DNA of 64,000 nt from Onchidella celtica. Its lineage: Eukaryota > Mollusca > Gastropoda > Systellommatophora > Onchidiidae. How positions within the stretch are numbered: the first letter of the stretch is position 1; every line of letters begins with the position of its first letter. Shown piece by piece: positions 25,450-37,678 of this stretch. The DNA is taken from NCBI GenBank assembly GCA_963931925.1, contig OZ007579.1:48454771-48518770 (forward strand), written 5' to 3'. A program made the translations under genes and the position numbers. The notes beneath the pieces were generated by a model. The model was given only the letters and a program-made list of their open reading frames with translations. It searched no databases and was not told the origin of the DNA.

Positions 25450-26051
25450 TTCCGCTGTTGTCAATATCAATTTATATATATAATATAATTTTATTTTTTA
25501 AAAATTATTTTTTCATTTATTTATTTGTTTATTTATTTATATGTTTATTTGTTTATTTACTTATTTATGTGTTTATTTATTTATTTTTAAAAAAAAAATT
25601 ATTTTTTCTTAATCTCTTTTTCTTTTTCTTTTCCTTTACTGCGACTCCTGACATTGCGCACCATCCCTGTCTTGTGCTCTGAGGCACTATGTGGCGCCTT
25701 CATCTTGGTTACTAACCAAATGCGTCACTTCGAGCTTCCATCCATTTGGCGGACGGACGTGCTTTGGTGCTGTTGACGAAGCAAGGATTCACAGCTAAGT
25801 AAACTGTTTAGCTTTGTTCCTGTTGAAGTCTTTTATTGTTCGGGGTTTTTTTTCACTTGAAAAAGGCGAAAGCCGAAAATTTTGTGTATTTTCTGTCTTC
25901 TCTTTAGTTTGCTTTGTATTGTTTGGGTTTTATTTCTCATGCGGGGTTTCGCAACATACAACCTTTTCTTTTTGCCCAATTTTGACTTTGCTTATAGCCC
26001 TGCTGCGACCCCACAGTTTTTCTGTGGTTTTTATGATATTTCGTTAAACTC

Positions 26052-27085
26052 AGGCCACATGGGCCCCTTATGCCACTGAACTAGGCATGAAAAGCTGCAG
26101 AACAATGCTTGTGAAGTGGGAAACCACAGACAGGACAAAGAAGATTGACCTTTTTTCTGCACTGTCCACATCTTCTTTGTTTTGGCATTGACTGCAATGG
26201 TGTCATCCATCTTTCTCCTCTTTGAGACTGGTTGAAGTAGTTGTGGAGGCAAGAGCACTTCGGCATTAAAGGCCTGTAGCTCGTAGGTAATTCCTCACAA
26301 CTGCTCGTCTGAAAGAGAGAAGGTCATGATAGAATGGAATTCGCTGGAGACTTTCGATAGGAAAGCCAAGCGTTGTTGATGGCTGCATCAGGCAAAAATG
26401 CAAATAGTGGCCACCACCATTTCGTTGCGCTGATGGTCATCCTATACAGACTAACATTTTGGTCCATCCTATCAACTCGCTCTCTCTCTCTCTCTCTCTC
26501 TACCCCCCCCCCCCAATTGAGACATTGTATACCTGAACAATATTAGGTTGCTGAGTATTGACGTGCTTTCTTTCTTTTTTGACCATCTTCTGGCCTTTCC
26601 AATGGGTTCGACGACCTCACAGTTACTGGCCAACGTGACAACACAAAAATGTTGTCTCGGCGATCAAATCGATAATCCCACGCACAATGCTCATGTTTTG
26701 AAAACACCTTGCTCTCAGTAGGCCACCTGTTCACTCTGTTGGTCCGAACTGCGCCAGTGGCCACGAATCCCTTTTCAGATAGGGAGGAAAGTATTTGCAT
26801 TCCTGTAAAAAAAATGTCCAAAATACTGTGATTTTTCAGACCAAATCTCTCAGGTAGAGCACTGACAAAATCAGTTACCACAAACTGCCTAAGGCCCAGC
26901 TGTTTGTTGTACTTGGCCTGGGCAGCCTGACAGAGGTCCAAGTGAACTACGTACCCAAGAGGGATGGCTAAAACCCACTGATTGTACCCAAAACGAATGG
27001 GTTTGCCTCGAATGCATTGCATTATCTCTTTTATGACAAGAATGATAAATACCTTGTCCCATTAATATGTTGTACAGCTTCGGCA
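26052..27085 (-). pseudogene. PiggyBac-type transposase remnant (unit B)
   Basis: Counterpart of 8530-9560. The 159-residue core frame (26543-27022) translates identically to that in unit A, and the cysteine-rich finger (CGQCRKKVNLLCPVC) is also present (26081-26266). The GA/poly-G run again splits the conserved GGVDRMDQN block, so that damage predates the duplication. Confidence 0.85.
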
Positions 27086-27990
27086 TTATGGCTTTTATAA
27101 GAATGAATAAACCTATATAATATCATTTACGCCTCTTTGTGAGTGCCCTCCACTCTCCTCCTCTTCCTCCACCCCCCCCCCGCCCCCTCCACCCAAAGAA
27201 AAAAAAATGATGACGACCTCATATGACCACATTGGCTTTGGCCCCTAAACCATTTTGTCTTAATTTCACATTTTTTTCCCATTATGAAGCATTGAATTTG
27301 GGCTTACTTTATATTTGTTTCTGTGTACTCCAAGATGATCGTGAACTACTCTTGAGACACAGCAGTTCAAATTTCACATTTGGTATTGTGGTAATTGACA
27401 GTAGGACAAGCCAGGGTGCCGCATGGGTTTTATAAGCAGAAAAGGCCAATTGTTGGGGCATTTGATGAAGAACGCTTTCTTCTTTTCTTTATGATGAATA
27501 ATCAAAACGCCTGTTGTCATTAAATAAAGCTTTGAAAAACTTAACATGTTAACTTGTGTGCAGTGTGTGAGTTGATTACATGATTACATATCTAGGGTTG
27601 AGTAGGGTTTAGTGAAAGAAACCCTAGGCCCACGGAGGTAACCGTCCGTTTAGGTCTTTATTTGAGGAGCTTCGCTGCCATTGGCACTTTAAGGACAGCT
27701 GAACTAAGGCATGGGATGGAATTTCTGCAGCTAATTAAGGTAAGAAAGGAGTGTTCATTGTAGGTAATAGTGCCTAGCCTTTGCTGTGCTGGTAAGGACA
27801 TACCAAATGATAAGCAACTGAAGTGCCAAGTTTTATATTGTATCCAAGTCACAAAAAGCTAACACTGAGATGTCGAGCAAAATGTGCTCATGGTGCACTA
27901 TTTGACGACGAAACTTCAGCTCGTTTAATGTTCTCACTCTGATAACAACAGTCCTGGGATAATTTGCTTTTTAAACAAAACAACAACAGC

Positions 27991-28025
<35 letters not shown>

Positions 28026-29199
28026 CCGAACAGTTTACTGGCAGATGTTTATGCACAACCGTATTGTTTATTTTGGAGTCCATGTGGACTTTGGTATGGT
28101 CTAGAATTATACCAGATTTTTGTTTAGGATGAAAAGTCATTGCTATAGTGACTGTTGCCATTCTACGCCGAGTATACCGACCACAAGGTCTGATCACATG
28201 ATATATAACTCACATGGCGTGGACAATTTAACAATCCTGGATTTGGTTTCCAATTGGCAACAATTAAGAGGGTTCAACATCAATAAACCAGTTTGTCATG
28301 TACTCCTACTCGTGCAAATCGAGGGGTATTTGCCATATTGTTGTGTGCGACATTTGGTCGATATTGAGGTTTTGTCATGGAAGTGGGTCTCTCACTCTTA
28401 ATTTTATTATGTATAATTGTCTTGTGGATGCATTTCCGTGGGCATTGTTATGCAAGTTTCGATTTTGAAGCCAACTGAACACAGCTTTATAAACTTTTAA
28501 TCCTCATTTTCTCGAAAAGACAAAAATGCACTTACAAAAATACCCGACAAATGTTTAGACTACCTAGCTGTCCTGGAAGGTTTATCTTAGTCTTCATGAA
28601 ACACCCGTCGTTAGGCAGTACTGGCAGACACTCTTGACTCTACGTTTAAACTTATCACAATCAAGGAAACAGTCGAAAAGACAACATAACAAAGCATTTA
28701 TATTTTATTTTGTTCTTAAAAAAAAAAAAAATGATGAAATTTTGTATCAAACTAAAATCCTGTCTATTCCGTGGCAAATGTTGCTTTCGTCTGCTTATTT
28801 AAAAAAAAACAACAAAAACAACAACAACAAAAAAAAACAAAACAGCTTCATATTTATTTATTATAGTACAATTTATTTTGTCACTGCTAATGTAAAGAGG
28901 TCAGTGAGAAGAAAAGAGTTAAAGGTCTGACTGTTTCTGATGGTATCACAAATTTGTGTTTTTGTGTTTTTCTTTAAGGGCTTTGCCATTTTAGAGCTTG
29001 TAAACAACCGTCAAATTCAAGATAACAGACATGCTGCACTTGAGGACTGAAAGTAAAGTTCATTTCAATGATAGAGCGCAGCATTAATATCAAGGGACAA
29101 AATGACCAGTGTAGAAAATCTGTAATGCATATATCACTGATAAATAAAGATTTAGGGAGATTTGTATCCTAATAGTGGCTTTAGTTTAATCTCGGGATT
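27086..29199. other. Non-coding stretch downstream of the unit B gene
   Basis: Counterpart of 9561-11742. It includes a CAA-type microsatellite at about 27977-28026. No gene recognised. Confidence 0.5.
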
Positions 29200-29534
29200 T
29201 TACATCGCTTTTGCCACATGCTTTGTCCTCGTGTTTGCCTCATCATCCGGACCATTTGCCTTTACCACATTGACATCTACAAGACTTGATGTATTTTCTG
29301 TAATAGTTTGGACGACGGCAGTAGGCGCTGCATCGGCAGTTCCGGGGGTTAGGCTGAGACCAACATCTCCATAGCGATCGCTGCCGTACTTGTAGCCGTC
29401 GCGACAAATCTTAGGGCACTCATAGCGTGGACACGGTCTAGGCTTGCAAATGCAGGTCTTCCATCCATTCTTGTAGACGTAGCCATAGTGACAAGGTCTG
29501 TAGCAATTTCTTTTGAGACATCGCCATCTAAATG
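29200..29534 (-). pseudogene. Frameshifted copy of the cysteine-rich secreted gene, exon 2 (unit B)
   Basis: Joins exon 1 (31004-31079) through the acceptor CCCACTCAG at 29535, in the same phase as unit A. Three changes damage the product. The fourth cysteine of module 1 is Trp (NGWKTCIC). Seven bases present in A (about 11879-11885) are missing at about 29369, so module 2 leaves frame after GSDRYG. The translation then continues for about 60 cysteine-free residues to a TAA at 29200. The predicted protein is 136 residues, with eight cysteines left in its mature part. In the ancestral frame most downstream cysteines are still present and end at a TGA (29243-29245), so the shift is recent. It may be a pseudogene or a new secreted form. 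Confidence 0.8.
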
Positions 29535-31003
29535 CTGAGTGGGAAAAAAAGGAAGAAAAAAAAAGGATGCTGTAAGTTAAGTAGAAACATGTAGGGGCAT
29601 GAAACACGTAAAAACACTGTCATTTTGTTTCTGACTTCCATTGGTCTTACTCCCCTCATTCTCGTTATTAATAATGTTGTTGACTGATGATAATGATGGT
29701 GACGATGACAAAAGTGCAAGGAAGGTTTAAAGCCGAAACCCTTGTTGACGAAAAGTTCATTTTCTCTGGAATTGTCCTGTGGTCTTGTTGTTAGAAGAGT
29801 TTCACTTCAAATCAGTTCAATTCTTCTTCTTCTTCTGCGTTTTCTCCCTCTTTTGGTCACTATTATTATTTTTGTTATTAGTATTGTTGATGCATTGTTC
29901 TCAATGACCACCAGGTACTGGTAAACATTAAGTTTTAGATATTAAAGCTTTAGTCATTAAGGATAAAAAAGACGAGATCAGAACGAAAAAAAAGTGAGAT
30001 GATTCTTAGACATGAGAGATGTCTGGTTCTTCTAACTACTTATCTACTACTTTCATAAAGAAATATTGGCACCGCCTTGCCAGTAGTCAAATAAATAAAG
30101 GAGTAATCGATAGTTTCAGGAGGCTGGAAATTAAGACTTCACCAATTTGATGTCATAGGTTAATAGATGGGGAACCTTTGTCCAGACTTTGCAGAATTTG
30201 CCCTGTTATGGTGGAGAGAAAAGTAGGTCACAGCGGTAAACAATACCCCTTTGTACATTTCTGCAGGGAGTGACAACTTACAAAAGGCTCTAAATAGTTT
30301 CAATGAACTGAATGATGTGAGAAAAGCACAGTAAATAGTTACGCATACTTTCTTTGGTGAAAACGGTCCCTCCAATTCCGATTGCCGCCATGATCAAGAT
30401 TCGTTATTTGGCAGAAATGATATCTCACCATAAACAAATGCTTTCTTCTACCAGCGCGTTACAACAAAATTTGCGACATGGTACCGAGCGAACGGAAAAG
30501 CCACTCTGAAATTATTTTCTTTCCGTTTTTTTTTTTTTTTTGTTCCCCCCCCCCCCCCCCTTTCTAGTACATGTCGCAATATATTGACATTGGATATTGT
30601 GGATATTTTAATTCTTTCTTAAAATGTACTCGAATACGAAACGGTCCGCAAATTTTGGGCTGACAATTACATCTACAATCCCTACGGAGTCAATCGGCAA
30701 AGTCTGATGCACATGCGGGAAGCAAAGGGGAAGAAGGATAGACAACAGACGCAGGAGAAAGAGCATCTATAGGATTGGAATTTTAAAGACGCAGTTAAGT
30801 GGTCTTTACCCACATAGTGTGCAAAGTATAGTTGTAATTATGAAACTTTACTCAACATTTTCCCAGTCTCAATCAATGATGTCTCTCTCTTTCCAGAGAC
30901 AGTGAATTAGCAAATTAATCTTAGGGAAACAAATTTGTGGATGTAGAAAAGAAAAGATCAAAGATTCCTGTGACACAACGTTACGGAGATATCTTATGCT
31001 TAC
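29535..31003 (-). other. Intron of the unit B gene
   Basis: About 1.47 kb with GT and AG borders. It lacks the TCTA/TCTG array found in the unit A intron. It contains adjacent poly-T and poly-C tracts at about 30520-30560. Confidence 0.78.
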
Positions 31004-31079
31004 CACCAGATACCGGTGTCGTGAAGTCAAGACACAGGAGCAGCACTACGGCCGCCAGAACAACTATCTGCAGCTTCAT
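31004..31079 (-). CDS. Signal-peptide exon 1 of the unit B cysteine-rich gene
   Basis: Start codon at 31077-31079. The frame reads MKLQIVVLAAVVLLLCLDF then TTPVSG, differing from unit A by two conservative changes in the hydrophobic core. It ends in phase 1 at the donor GTAAGC. Secretory targeting looks intact even though exon 2 is shifted. Confidence 0.85.
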
Positions 31080-31146
31080 CGTGATGGCAGACGGTGAGAG
31101 TCGAGCATAACCTGCAGTTTGCTCCCAGCCTCAGCAGTTGCTAGCT

Positions 31147-31154
31147 CTTTTATA
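31147..31154 (-). promoter_or_regulatory. TATA box of the unit B gene
   Basis: TATAAAAG on the minus strand, 68 bases from the start codon, at the same spacing as in unit A (15698-15705). Retention suggests the copy could still be transcribed. Confidence 0.68.
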
Positions 31155-32255
31155 GTTCCAGGATAAGGAAATCAGCTTGAAAATGCATTCAACTGGAGCG
31201 TAATTTTGTACAGGGATGAAATATCAAATGGAAAAAGAGCCAAAAAACACAGACGACAACAATACCAACCCAAAAACTGTGACGAATTCATACCACCCTC
31301 CCAGTCCCACCCTCCCAGCCCCACCCTCCCACCATGAAGTCTGTCGCAGCCTAATTGTAATTAAATGGCTCAAGCCAATACAATTGCTTCTGTCTACTCC
31401 CCCACCCCCCCCCCCCCACCCCCAACATCCACCTCGTCCCGGGCACCTGTAGCAGGGCAAAAAAGTCTGCATGGTTGACAACAGCAGGGGTAATCATGTG
31501 CAGTAAAATTAGCCTTTTTAAGACAACAGATTTTTGTCTAAGAGTAATACTCAAGAATTATTCACATTCCTTTGACTTTGAACTTTGGGCGAGTCCCAAA
31601 AAATTCTGCTCCACCAAGCAAGCCAACAAAAAACAATATAATAAAACGGTTAATGGAAGCAGTAACAATTCAAATTAGGTTACAAATTTATATAACCCAA
31701 ACTCTTTAGATGAATAAATAGATAAATGAATAAATAAACAAGTATACAAAGAAAATGTATTAAAACAAAGTGAAAAATTCAAACAAATGCTGTCAATAAA
31801 ACTGGCTAGTTCATCTTGGAGCACGGACACGACACGAAGTCCTTAGACTTCCTCCTTGCCATTGTGACCTTAACGTGTGTTTGGCCTAAGCAAAGGGGGG
31901 TGTTGTCCGTTCGAAAATCGATTTTAAACTAAAAACAAAATTGGACCTCGCTGAGGGAACTATCCGTTATGTGCCTGTGGACAGTTGGAAAAGTGCAGCT
32001 GGCCAGGTCAAAAGGGAAGAGGAGGACAATATTAGAGCTGGTGGCAATAAACAATCTGTTTTAGGGATGGTAATTCTCTGGCAAGACTCGTGTTCTTGTC
32101 CTTCCCCGTCCACGTCTGGCGAAGTGTCTTGGCAATTAATTAATATATTGTTGTTATTGTTGTGTCACTGTTACTTTTCATCTCTATTATATAGTTCAGA
32201 ATTTCTCCACCTTTGAACACAATGGGCTTTTGTATTAAGTCATGTACTATAATCA

Positions 32256-32443
32256 TATAAGCTAGTGTTGTATGACTAAGAGCGTCTATGTGTGTGAAAC
32301 TGAAAGTTTGTATGGATGAGAGTGCGTGTTTTAGTATGAGATTTGCAAAGTGTGTGCATGAATTATTGATGCAATGTACAGCGCATTGAGTAATAATTTT
32401 ATTAGAAATGCGCTATATAAATTCTATTTATTATTATTATTAT
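32256..32443 (+). mobile_element. 3'-end insertion of an L2-like LINE or its SINE
   Basis: Absent from the matching place in units A and B and flanked by TAATCA on both sides (32250-32255 and 32444-32449). It ends with a GCGCATTGAG block, a GCGCTATATAAATTC block and an ATT repeat, the tail type seen at 22650-22737 and, reversed, at 46907-46980. Confidence 0.75.
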
Positions 32444-32691
32444 TAATCAAATTTGCACGTAGGTTCTTTTGAGTTCGCGATGTGGCGCTGACTGCTCGCA
32501 TCCGATCCTGTTTATTATTCACCAGCATGTAACCCGGGTTTTGAGCTGAGTGAATCTATTCGACGTGCTCACGGCTACCATTAGAACACAGCAGTTACCA
32601 CGCTGCTTGCTTTGGGAATTATTTCAGTTTCCCGAAAGAAATGAACAGAGGGGAGAAAGTTCAGGCAGGACAGTGCTTGGGGATGAGCGCG

Positions 32692-32724
32692 GTGGGGGGG
32701 GGGGGGTGGGGGTGGGGGTGGGGG
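32692..32724 (+). other. G-rich tract with quadruplex potential
   Basis: A run of about fourteen G followed by three GGGGG blocks separated by single T. It meets the usual pattern of four or more G-runs with short loops. It sits at the switch point between the directly oriented and the inverted parts of unit C. Confidence 0.7.
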
Positions 32725-32725
32725 C

Positions 32726-32912
32726 TTAATAAGAATATTGATTGATTGATTGGTGGGAATCAGAATCTTAGTACATCGGGCATCTCCATAAGTGCTCCTC
32801 TCCTCACGCCAATATCCATTAAAGGGTTATTCTACTAATTAATCCCAATGGCCAGCTGGTTCCATGTTTGTCAGGTTCGTCCAGCCTTGTCGCACATTCT
32901 TCCCCCGCACCC
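32726..32912 (-). repeat. Inverted fragment of the unit (reverse of about 4140-4330)
   Basis: Reverse complement of the stretch around 4140-4330 in unit A. It continues across the hAT insertion at 34384 to about 34590, which is the reverse complement of about 3960-4140. Together these show an inversion within unit C that predates the hAT insertion. Confidence 0.8.
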
Positions 32913-32920
32913 TTGGTAGC

Positions 32921-34383
32921 CAGGGGCGAAGCGTGGCCCTCTGCAGAGAGTAATCAAAATTTAAGCTAATAAGATCCTCATAACAGGACGTATCGCTACA
33001 CCATATTTACATAATTATAAATGCAGCGACTAAAACAATGAAACGGGTGCTAGGAACTGCAAAATCAAAAGAGCGGACTGTTCTTGTCAACAGGGAAACT
33101 AATCTGAAAATACCATTTATTCATACTAACAGACTTATAAACGCAGATTTTTCATCTATTTTTTAAAATATAATTTGAACGGCAAGTTTTCATTGTCATA
33201 TTCATAGCCAGAGATTTTGTTATTCTACCATCTCATAAAGTTTCTCGAAAAGGACCCATTAACATTAAATGGCAGAAAGTGCTTAAGTGGCAACTCTGTG
33301 ACACAACGATGTGCAGAGATCTCGGAGATATGGCTATCTACCGTTTCGGTATAGGTTCGCTCGACCTATCAAGTGACTTGATGTTCTTGATACGTTCGAC
33401 TGATTTTGATCACATTTGTCTAGATCTAGACTATGTTATTATGCTTTGATAGCTCTTGCTGTGTGCGTAGAGTAAATTATTCTTAGATTACATCAAACAA
33501 ACAAAAAAAATCTACACAAACTCCGTACCTTTCGATTAGGATGAAAACGACCGCATAATGAAAAATTCACGAAATATCATAAAAACCACAGAAAAACTGT
33601 GGGGTCGCAGCAGGGCTATAACGAAAGTCAAAATTGGGCAAAAAGAAAAGGTTGTATGTTGCAAAGCCCAGCGTGAGAAATAAAACCAAACAATACAAAG
33701 CAAACTAAAGAGAAGACGGAAAATACACAAATTTTCGGCTTTCGCCTTTGTCAAGTGAAAAAAACGAACAATAAAAGACTTCGACAGGAACGAAGTGAAA
33801 CAGTTTACTTAGCTGCCATTTCTTGCTTCGTTAGCAGCACCAAAGTACGTCCGTCCGCCAAAAGCATGCAAAGGCGAAAGCCGAAAATTTGTGTATTTTC
33901 TGTCTTCTCTTTAGTTTGCTTTGTATTGTTTGGGTTTTATTTCTCACGCGGTCCTTTGCAACATACAACCTTTTCTTTTTGCCCAATTTTGACTTCGCAT
34001 AGTGAAAAACATGCATAAATCTAGGTAAAATCAGGTCAAACTTTGATTATGAGCTTATTTTTATCCCCAATGTTCTGCTGTCTACGGGGCCGCGTCGACG
34101 ATTACAGGGTATGCTCAAGATAGGTTCTGGGTGTAGTCAAGTCCTCTTTGTCTTTGTTAATCACTGATTATGGACCAGTTCATAAGGTGTAGGTCCCTAT
34201 AAAGATGATTTTCGGTGAGGGGTGTTGGACTATATAACAAAGGGAAATAGCGAGGTAGAATTGAATGCTGAACTGACTAAATGGACGGAGTTGGGCACGA
34301 TCTGGAAAGCACAGTAATTCTAGAATTAATATTCGAAGGGTAATCACTGATTATTTGATTTTGAGGAAGCTTGACCCTCCCTG
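32921..34383. mobile_element. Non-autonomous hAT-like element with nested insertion
   Basis: Starts CAGGGGCGAAGCGTGGCC and ends ACCCTCCCTG. It is flanked by TTGGTAGC (32913-32920) and TTGGTATC (34384-34391), an 8-bp target duplication with one mismatch. It aligns along its length with 49818-50872 once the 438-bp insertion at 33558-33995 is removed. No transposase frame is present. Confidence 0.85.
33558..33995. mobile_element. Palindromic Penelope-type terminal repeat inserted in a hAT
   Basis: Flanked by CGCATA on both sides (33552-33557 and 33996-34001); the related hAT at about 50485 has the empty site. The left part is the reverse complement of about 8225-8520 and the right part (from about 33870) repeats the same sequence forward, so the insert is an inverted pair with unequal arms. 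The hairpin motif GGCGAAAGCC occurs once in each arm. Confidence 0.75.
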
Positions 34384-34590
34384 TTGGTATCCCGCCTCCA
34401 CCATTCTGGATTTTTTTTTGGGGGGGGGGGCACCTCAGTGTCTTCATGTGCTCGCAATCGGTGGATGATCGTATACATGAGTTCATTCCTGTCATGCTGC
34501 AAGTCTCCACAGTCTGGGGCGTTGCCGGCAAATAATCAGCTATCTCATTGCCCCTTACACCAGCTTAATAAAAATAATTTTTGTCCAGGT

Positions 34591-35220
34591 AAAGCTCCAT
34601 CTCCACCATATCCTTGTTCTACGTCATTGTGACATCAGTGACAACAATAAGGGCGTCATTGTGACATCAGTGATACCAATAGGAGCGTCGACGTTGCCGG
34701 GGCGGAGGCTAAGGACAAAGAAAAGCGAAGACAGAAATTTCCAATCGTACTTTTTTATTCTACCAGGCGAAAATGCGTCATGCGGCTACCAAATTGTTAC
34801 AAAATAACACAATGGACTAAATTTTGTCGAAAATGAACATGTACAAGTAATTTTTCATTATGTTTACTCTTCATGTTGATGAGTGTAAAATCGGATTTTA
34901 AATCTTGCATTCCGCTGATGGAGATCTATCCTGCACTTACTGAAACAGTTACCCTCAAATGTGGATCCACGGAAACCGGATTCGACTCTTGACCCAGATA
35001 CAATACTCAATGATATGCCGGTATCTGCTCAGTAGCTGGTATCGACAAGAGGGTGATTATGTACTTGATGGATCCTATGAGGTACCAGTATCGGATACGC
35101 GGTGGTGAGAACAGCCGAAACTTCAAAGTGAAGACGGTCAGACGCTAGCCACTTGCACGAGAACTGACCAGACGGGTGCATAAGGATTCTCCACCCGTCC
35201 ATTGTTCTCGGTTGCGTCAT
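34591..35220. other. Unassigned stretch in unit C
   Basis: Contains two copies of a CGTCATTGTGACATCAGTGA unit at about 34622 and 34653 and no recognisable gene or element. Confidence 0.5.
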
Positions 35221-35459
35221 CAAAAATACTGTAAGGTCTCTCCCCCTTTTCCGTTAAAAAAAAAAAGAAGAAGGAGAGAAGGTGAGACTGGGTGAAAAAC
35301 TGAGCCACCAAGAGGCATGATCTTATTTTTGAGAGTCTCCTCTTGGAACTCTGAGCAATCGATCTCGAGTAGAATAGACATTTTCTAGTCTCGGCGAAGA
35401 TTGTGGATGTTCAGATGAATAAATTTAAGATCTAGCCACTTTTGTGATAGAAGCCTCTA

Positions 35460-35945
35460 ATACGAGGACAAGGGGACAAGGTGGTCTAGAGGCAAGGTGC
35501 TCGCCTCTCGTGCCAAGGGTCCCGGGTTCAAAACCTGGGCTGTGCAGGCATGTTGGAAACTGGGATTTTTCTCATATTTTTGCGTCCCTGATCCTATTGG
35601 TGGGTAGGATCGAGTACCTAGTCTTCTCGGATAAGGACGAAAAAATTCGGAGAGCCCGTGTGCACGTTGCGCACGTTAAAGATACCTTGGCAATTGGAAA
35701 TCGTAAAGAGCAGGCCGGACAGGCCGCTGCCAGGGCAAAATTAAATTAAAATTCATCCCTACCAGTCCCCCCCCCCCCCATCACCCTCATCTCCCCCACC
35801 CCCCACACACACACAAAACAAGAACCGCCGACCGGCGCTGCACTGTTGCGACGACGTGCCTGCTCCAGCTATAACTGGGCTGCAATGGCACAAAGGCAAA
35901 TTTCTCAAATGGGATTAAAGAGTTATACAAATACAAATACAAAAA
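35460..35945 (+). mobile_element. tRNA-derived SINE, full head and body
   Basis: The head carries a polymerase III A-box-like TGGTCTAGAGGCAAGG and a B-box-like GGGTTCAAAACC (about 35524-35540). The body has the TGTTGGAA, CGTCCCTGATCC and GTGCACGTTGCGCACGTTAA blocks, then a C-rich linker and an ACAAAT-type tail. The matching place in units A and B lacks this insertion. It shares the body with 22229-22737, but the tail differs. Confidence 0.8.
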
Positions 35946-36024
35946 CAAATACAAAAATGTAGCTGGTGTTAAGGCTTTTGTTTTCGGAGGATTTCTACCT
36001 TTGGCATTTGCACCTCTCTTTTTC

Positions 36025-36057
<33 letters not shown>

Positions 36058-36059
36058 TG

Positions 36060-36240
36060 TGGGTGTTTATGGTAAGGATGAGTTTTTCGACCTCATCAGA
36101 GAAGACTAGGTGCTCGACCCTACTTAACATGGGATCAGGGACAGGAATTTTTCCATAAAAATTCCAACATGCTGGAATCGAACTAGGCACCTTCGGCATG
36201 AAAGGCGATTACCTTGCTCAAGGGCTCTCGCCTTATGTAT
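36060..36240 (-). mobile_element. tRNA-derived SINE (unit C copy)
   Basis: Counterpart of the SINEs at 6785-6962 and 24290-24470, next to a TG microsatellite at 36026-36064. Confidence 0.65.
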
Positions 36241-36520
36241 ATAAAGATTGTCAGATACATTTTGTTAAGTGGCCAAGGGAAACACATTTGGTTATTTGTT
36301 TGAAGGCTTTAAATTCTTCAAGTTGTCCTTTTCTGCGTCCGCATATTTCTCCCCGTGCTAGGCGATCAGGGTCAACCGTTTTTCACTTCCACCACTACGC
36401 AAATCCCTAGACTTTTGATCCTCCATAGCGCAAGCAGTCCTCGATAATGCTGAATACAATGCTATGATCAGTTTTCTATCATCTTGTTTTAAAGACGCTG
36501 TGCTGAAGTTGTCTGTCGAG

Positions 36521-37625
36521 TACACAGTTCAGACTAAAATTGCGAAATTTTTGGTTTGTATTGCCATATTTCCATATTGCTGGCGAAACGTGAATAGAAA
36601 ACATCTTTGTTTTTCAATGCATTGCTCAAGTCATAACTGTCACACACAGACGTTCATTTAAAGAAAAAGAAAATTCAGGGTCGAATCCGAATGATAGACA
36701 CATAACAATCACAAATCAATCATGCGCATGATTGTATTCTATAAAGTATGAAACTGCGAGGTCAATAAAAAAGGGGAAGAAAGTTTTCAATGAATGCACA
36801 AAAGTACTGTTTACGGATCAGGAAGAGATTTTCCCCAGAGCTTGAGTCATATGGAGTGGAAAATAAATAATATGTTAATTTTTTATGGGGGCTGTTAGGG
36901 TCCACTGCGTTTTTTTGTTCACAAAAGGGTTAAACAAACATACAGACAAAGAGACAAAAAGACAGACTGAACGGCCCCTTACGTTCATTCTTACGTCTAA
37001 TTGCAGACCACGTTTTAACCCCCTCGGGTCAGTGGTTTAGCATTCTTAAGGCCAGGGATGAACATCCAACCAGACATCGACATTTTTTAAAATCAGATTT
37101 CAAGCCCATCCCCCGCCCATCCCCCACTCCACACCCCACAATCACTCCCTTATCCCCTACACAAAGAGCGTTTAATTTCGGTTGACCATGAATCATAGGC
37201 GTTTTATTATTAAAGTTCCATCTTCTCCACGCTGAAGAAGAGCAAATCAATACCTTTGAATTGAACATAGTTCAGTAAACACGAAGACAGACAATTAGTA
37301 AACATATTCAATGTAAACGGTGTTTAAAATGTAATATTGCGCCAAATAAATTTTCATAATTAATATTGTTTCATAGTCAACAATATAAATGACTTAACAT
37401 TGACCGATCACCTCATTTACTTGTAATATTTCCCACATGAAATACAAGTCCCAATTGGCGTTAAAATGGAAATACCATACAAGAAAGACTGCATGTGGTT
37501 TCTTTTTGTGCGATTTAAATTCTTTCGTTTTTTAAGTATCTTTGTGAAGAAAGTTTTTTTTTTTTTTTTGTGGGCGAAATTTAATTCAGTTATGACTTGA
37601 GTTAAATTAGCATGCAGGCATAAAC
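36521..37625. other. Stretch with nothing recognised
   Basis: Beyond the end of unit C homology. AT-rich DNA with short open frames on both strands and no family resemblance, RNA gene or terminal repeat seen. Confidence 0.5.
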
Positions 37626-37646
37626 TTCTTCTTCTTCTTCTTTTAT

Positions 37647-37678
37647 AGTTGGTTCGTCTATAAGACGATTCCCCAACT
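37647..37678 (-). promoter_or_regulatory. 3' stem-loop of the LINE
   Basis: On the minus strand AGTTGG and CCAACT enclose an inner stem TCGTCT/AGACGA with a TAT loop, directly ahead of the AAG-repeat tail. LINE reverse transcriptases of the CR1/L2 type recognise such terminal hairpins; that role is inferred here. Confidence 0.6.

Larger units (their letters stand above)
15997..31212. repeat. Segmental duplication unit B
   Basis: Second, directly oriented copy of unit A. It carries the same order of solo LTRs, SINE, Penelope-like and PiggyBac remnants and the secreted-protein gene. Homology to A at the right end stops at about 31212, just upstream of the gene promoter, where sequence resembling the middle of the unit (from about base 1664) begins. 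The junction therefore joins the promoter side of one unit to the interior of another. Confidence 0.95.
31213..36520. repeat. Third, partial and rearranged unit (C)
   Basis: Bases 31213-32245 match 1664 to about 2700 of unit A. Bases 32450 to about 32603 match the DNA flanking LTR Y with that LTR absent. Bases 32726-32912 and 34384 to about 34590 are the reverse complement of about 3960-4330, split by a hAT element. Bases 35220-35440 match unit B 23960-24160 and are missing from A. Bases 35950 to about 36520 match 6690-7250. Divergence from A and B is visibly greater than between A and B, so this looks like an older copy. The secreted-protein gene is absent. Confidence 0.85.
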
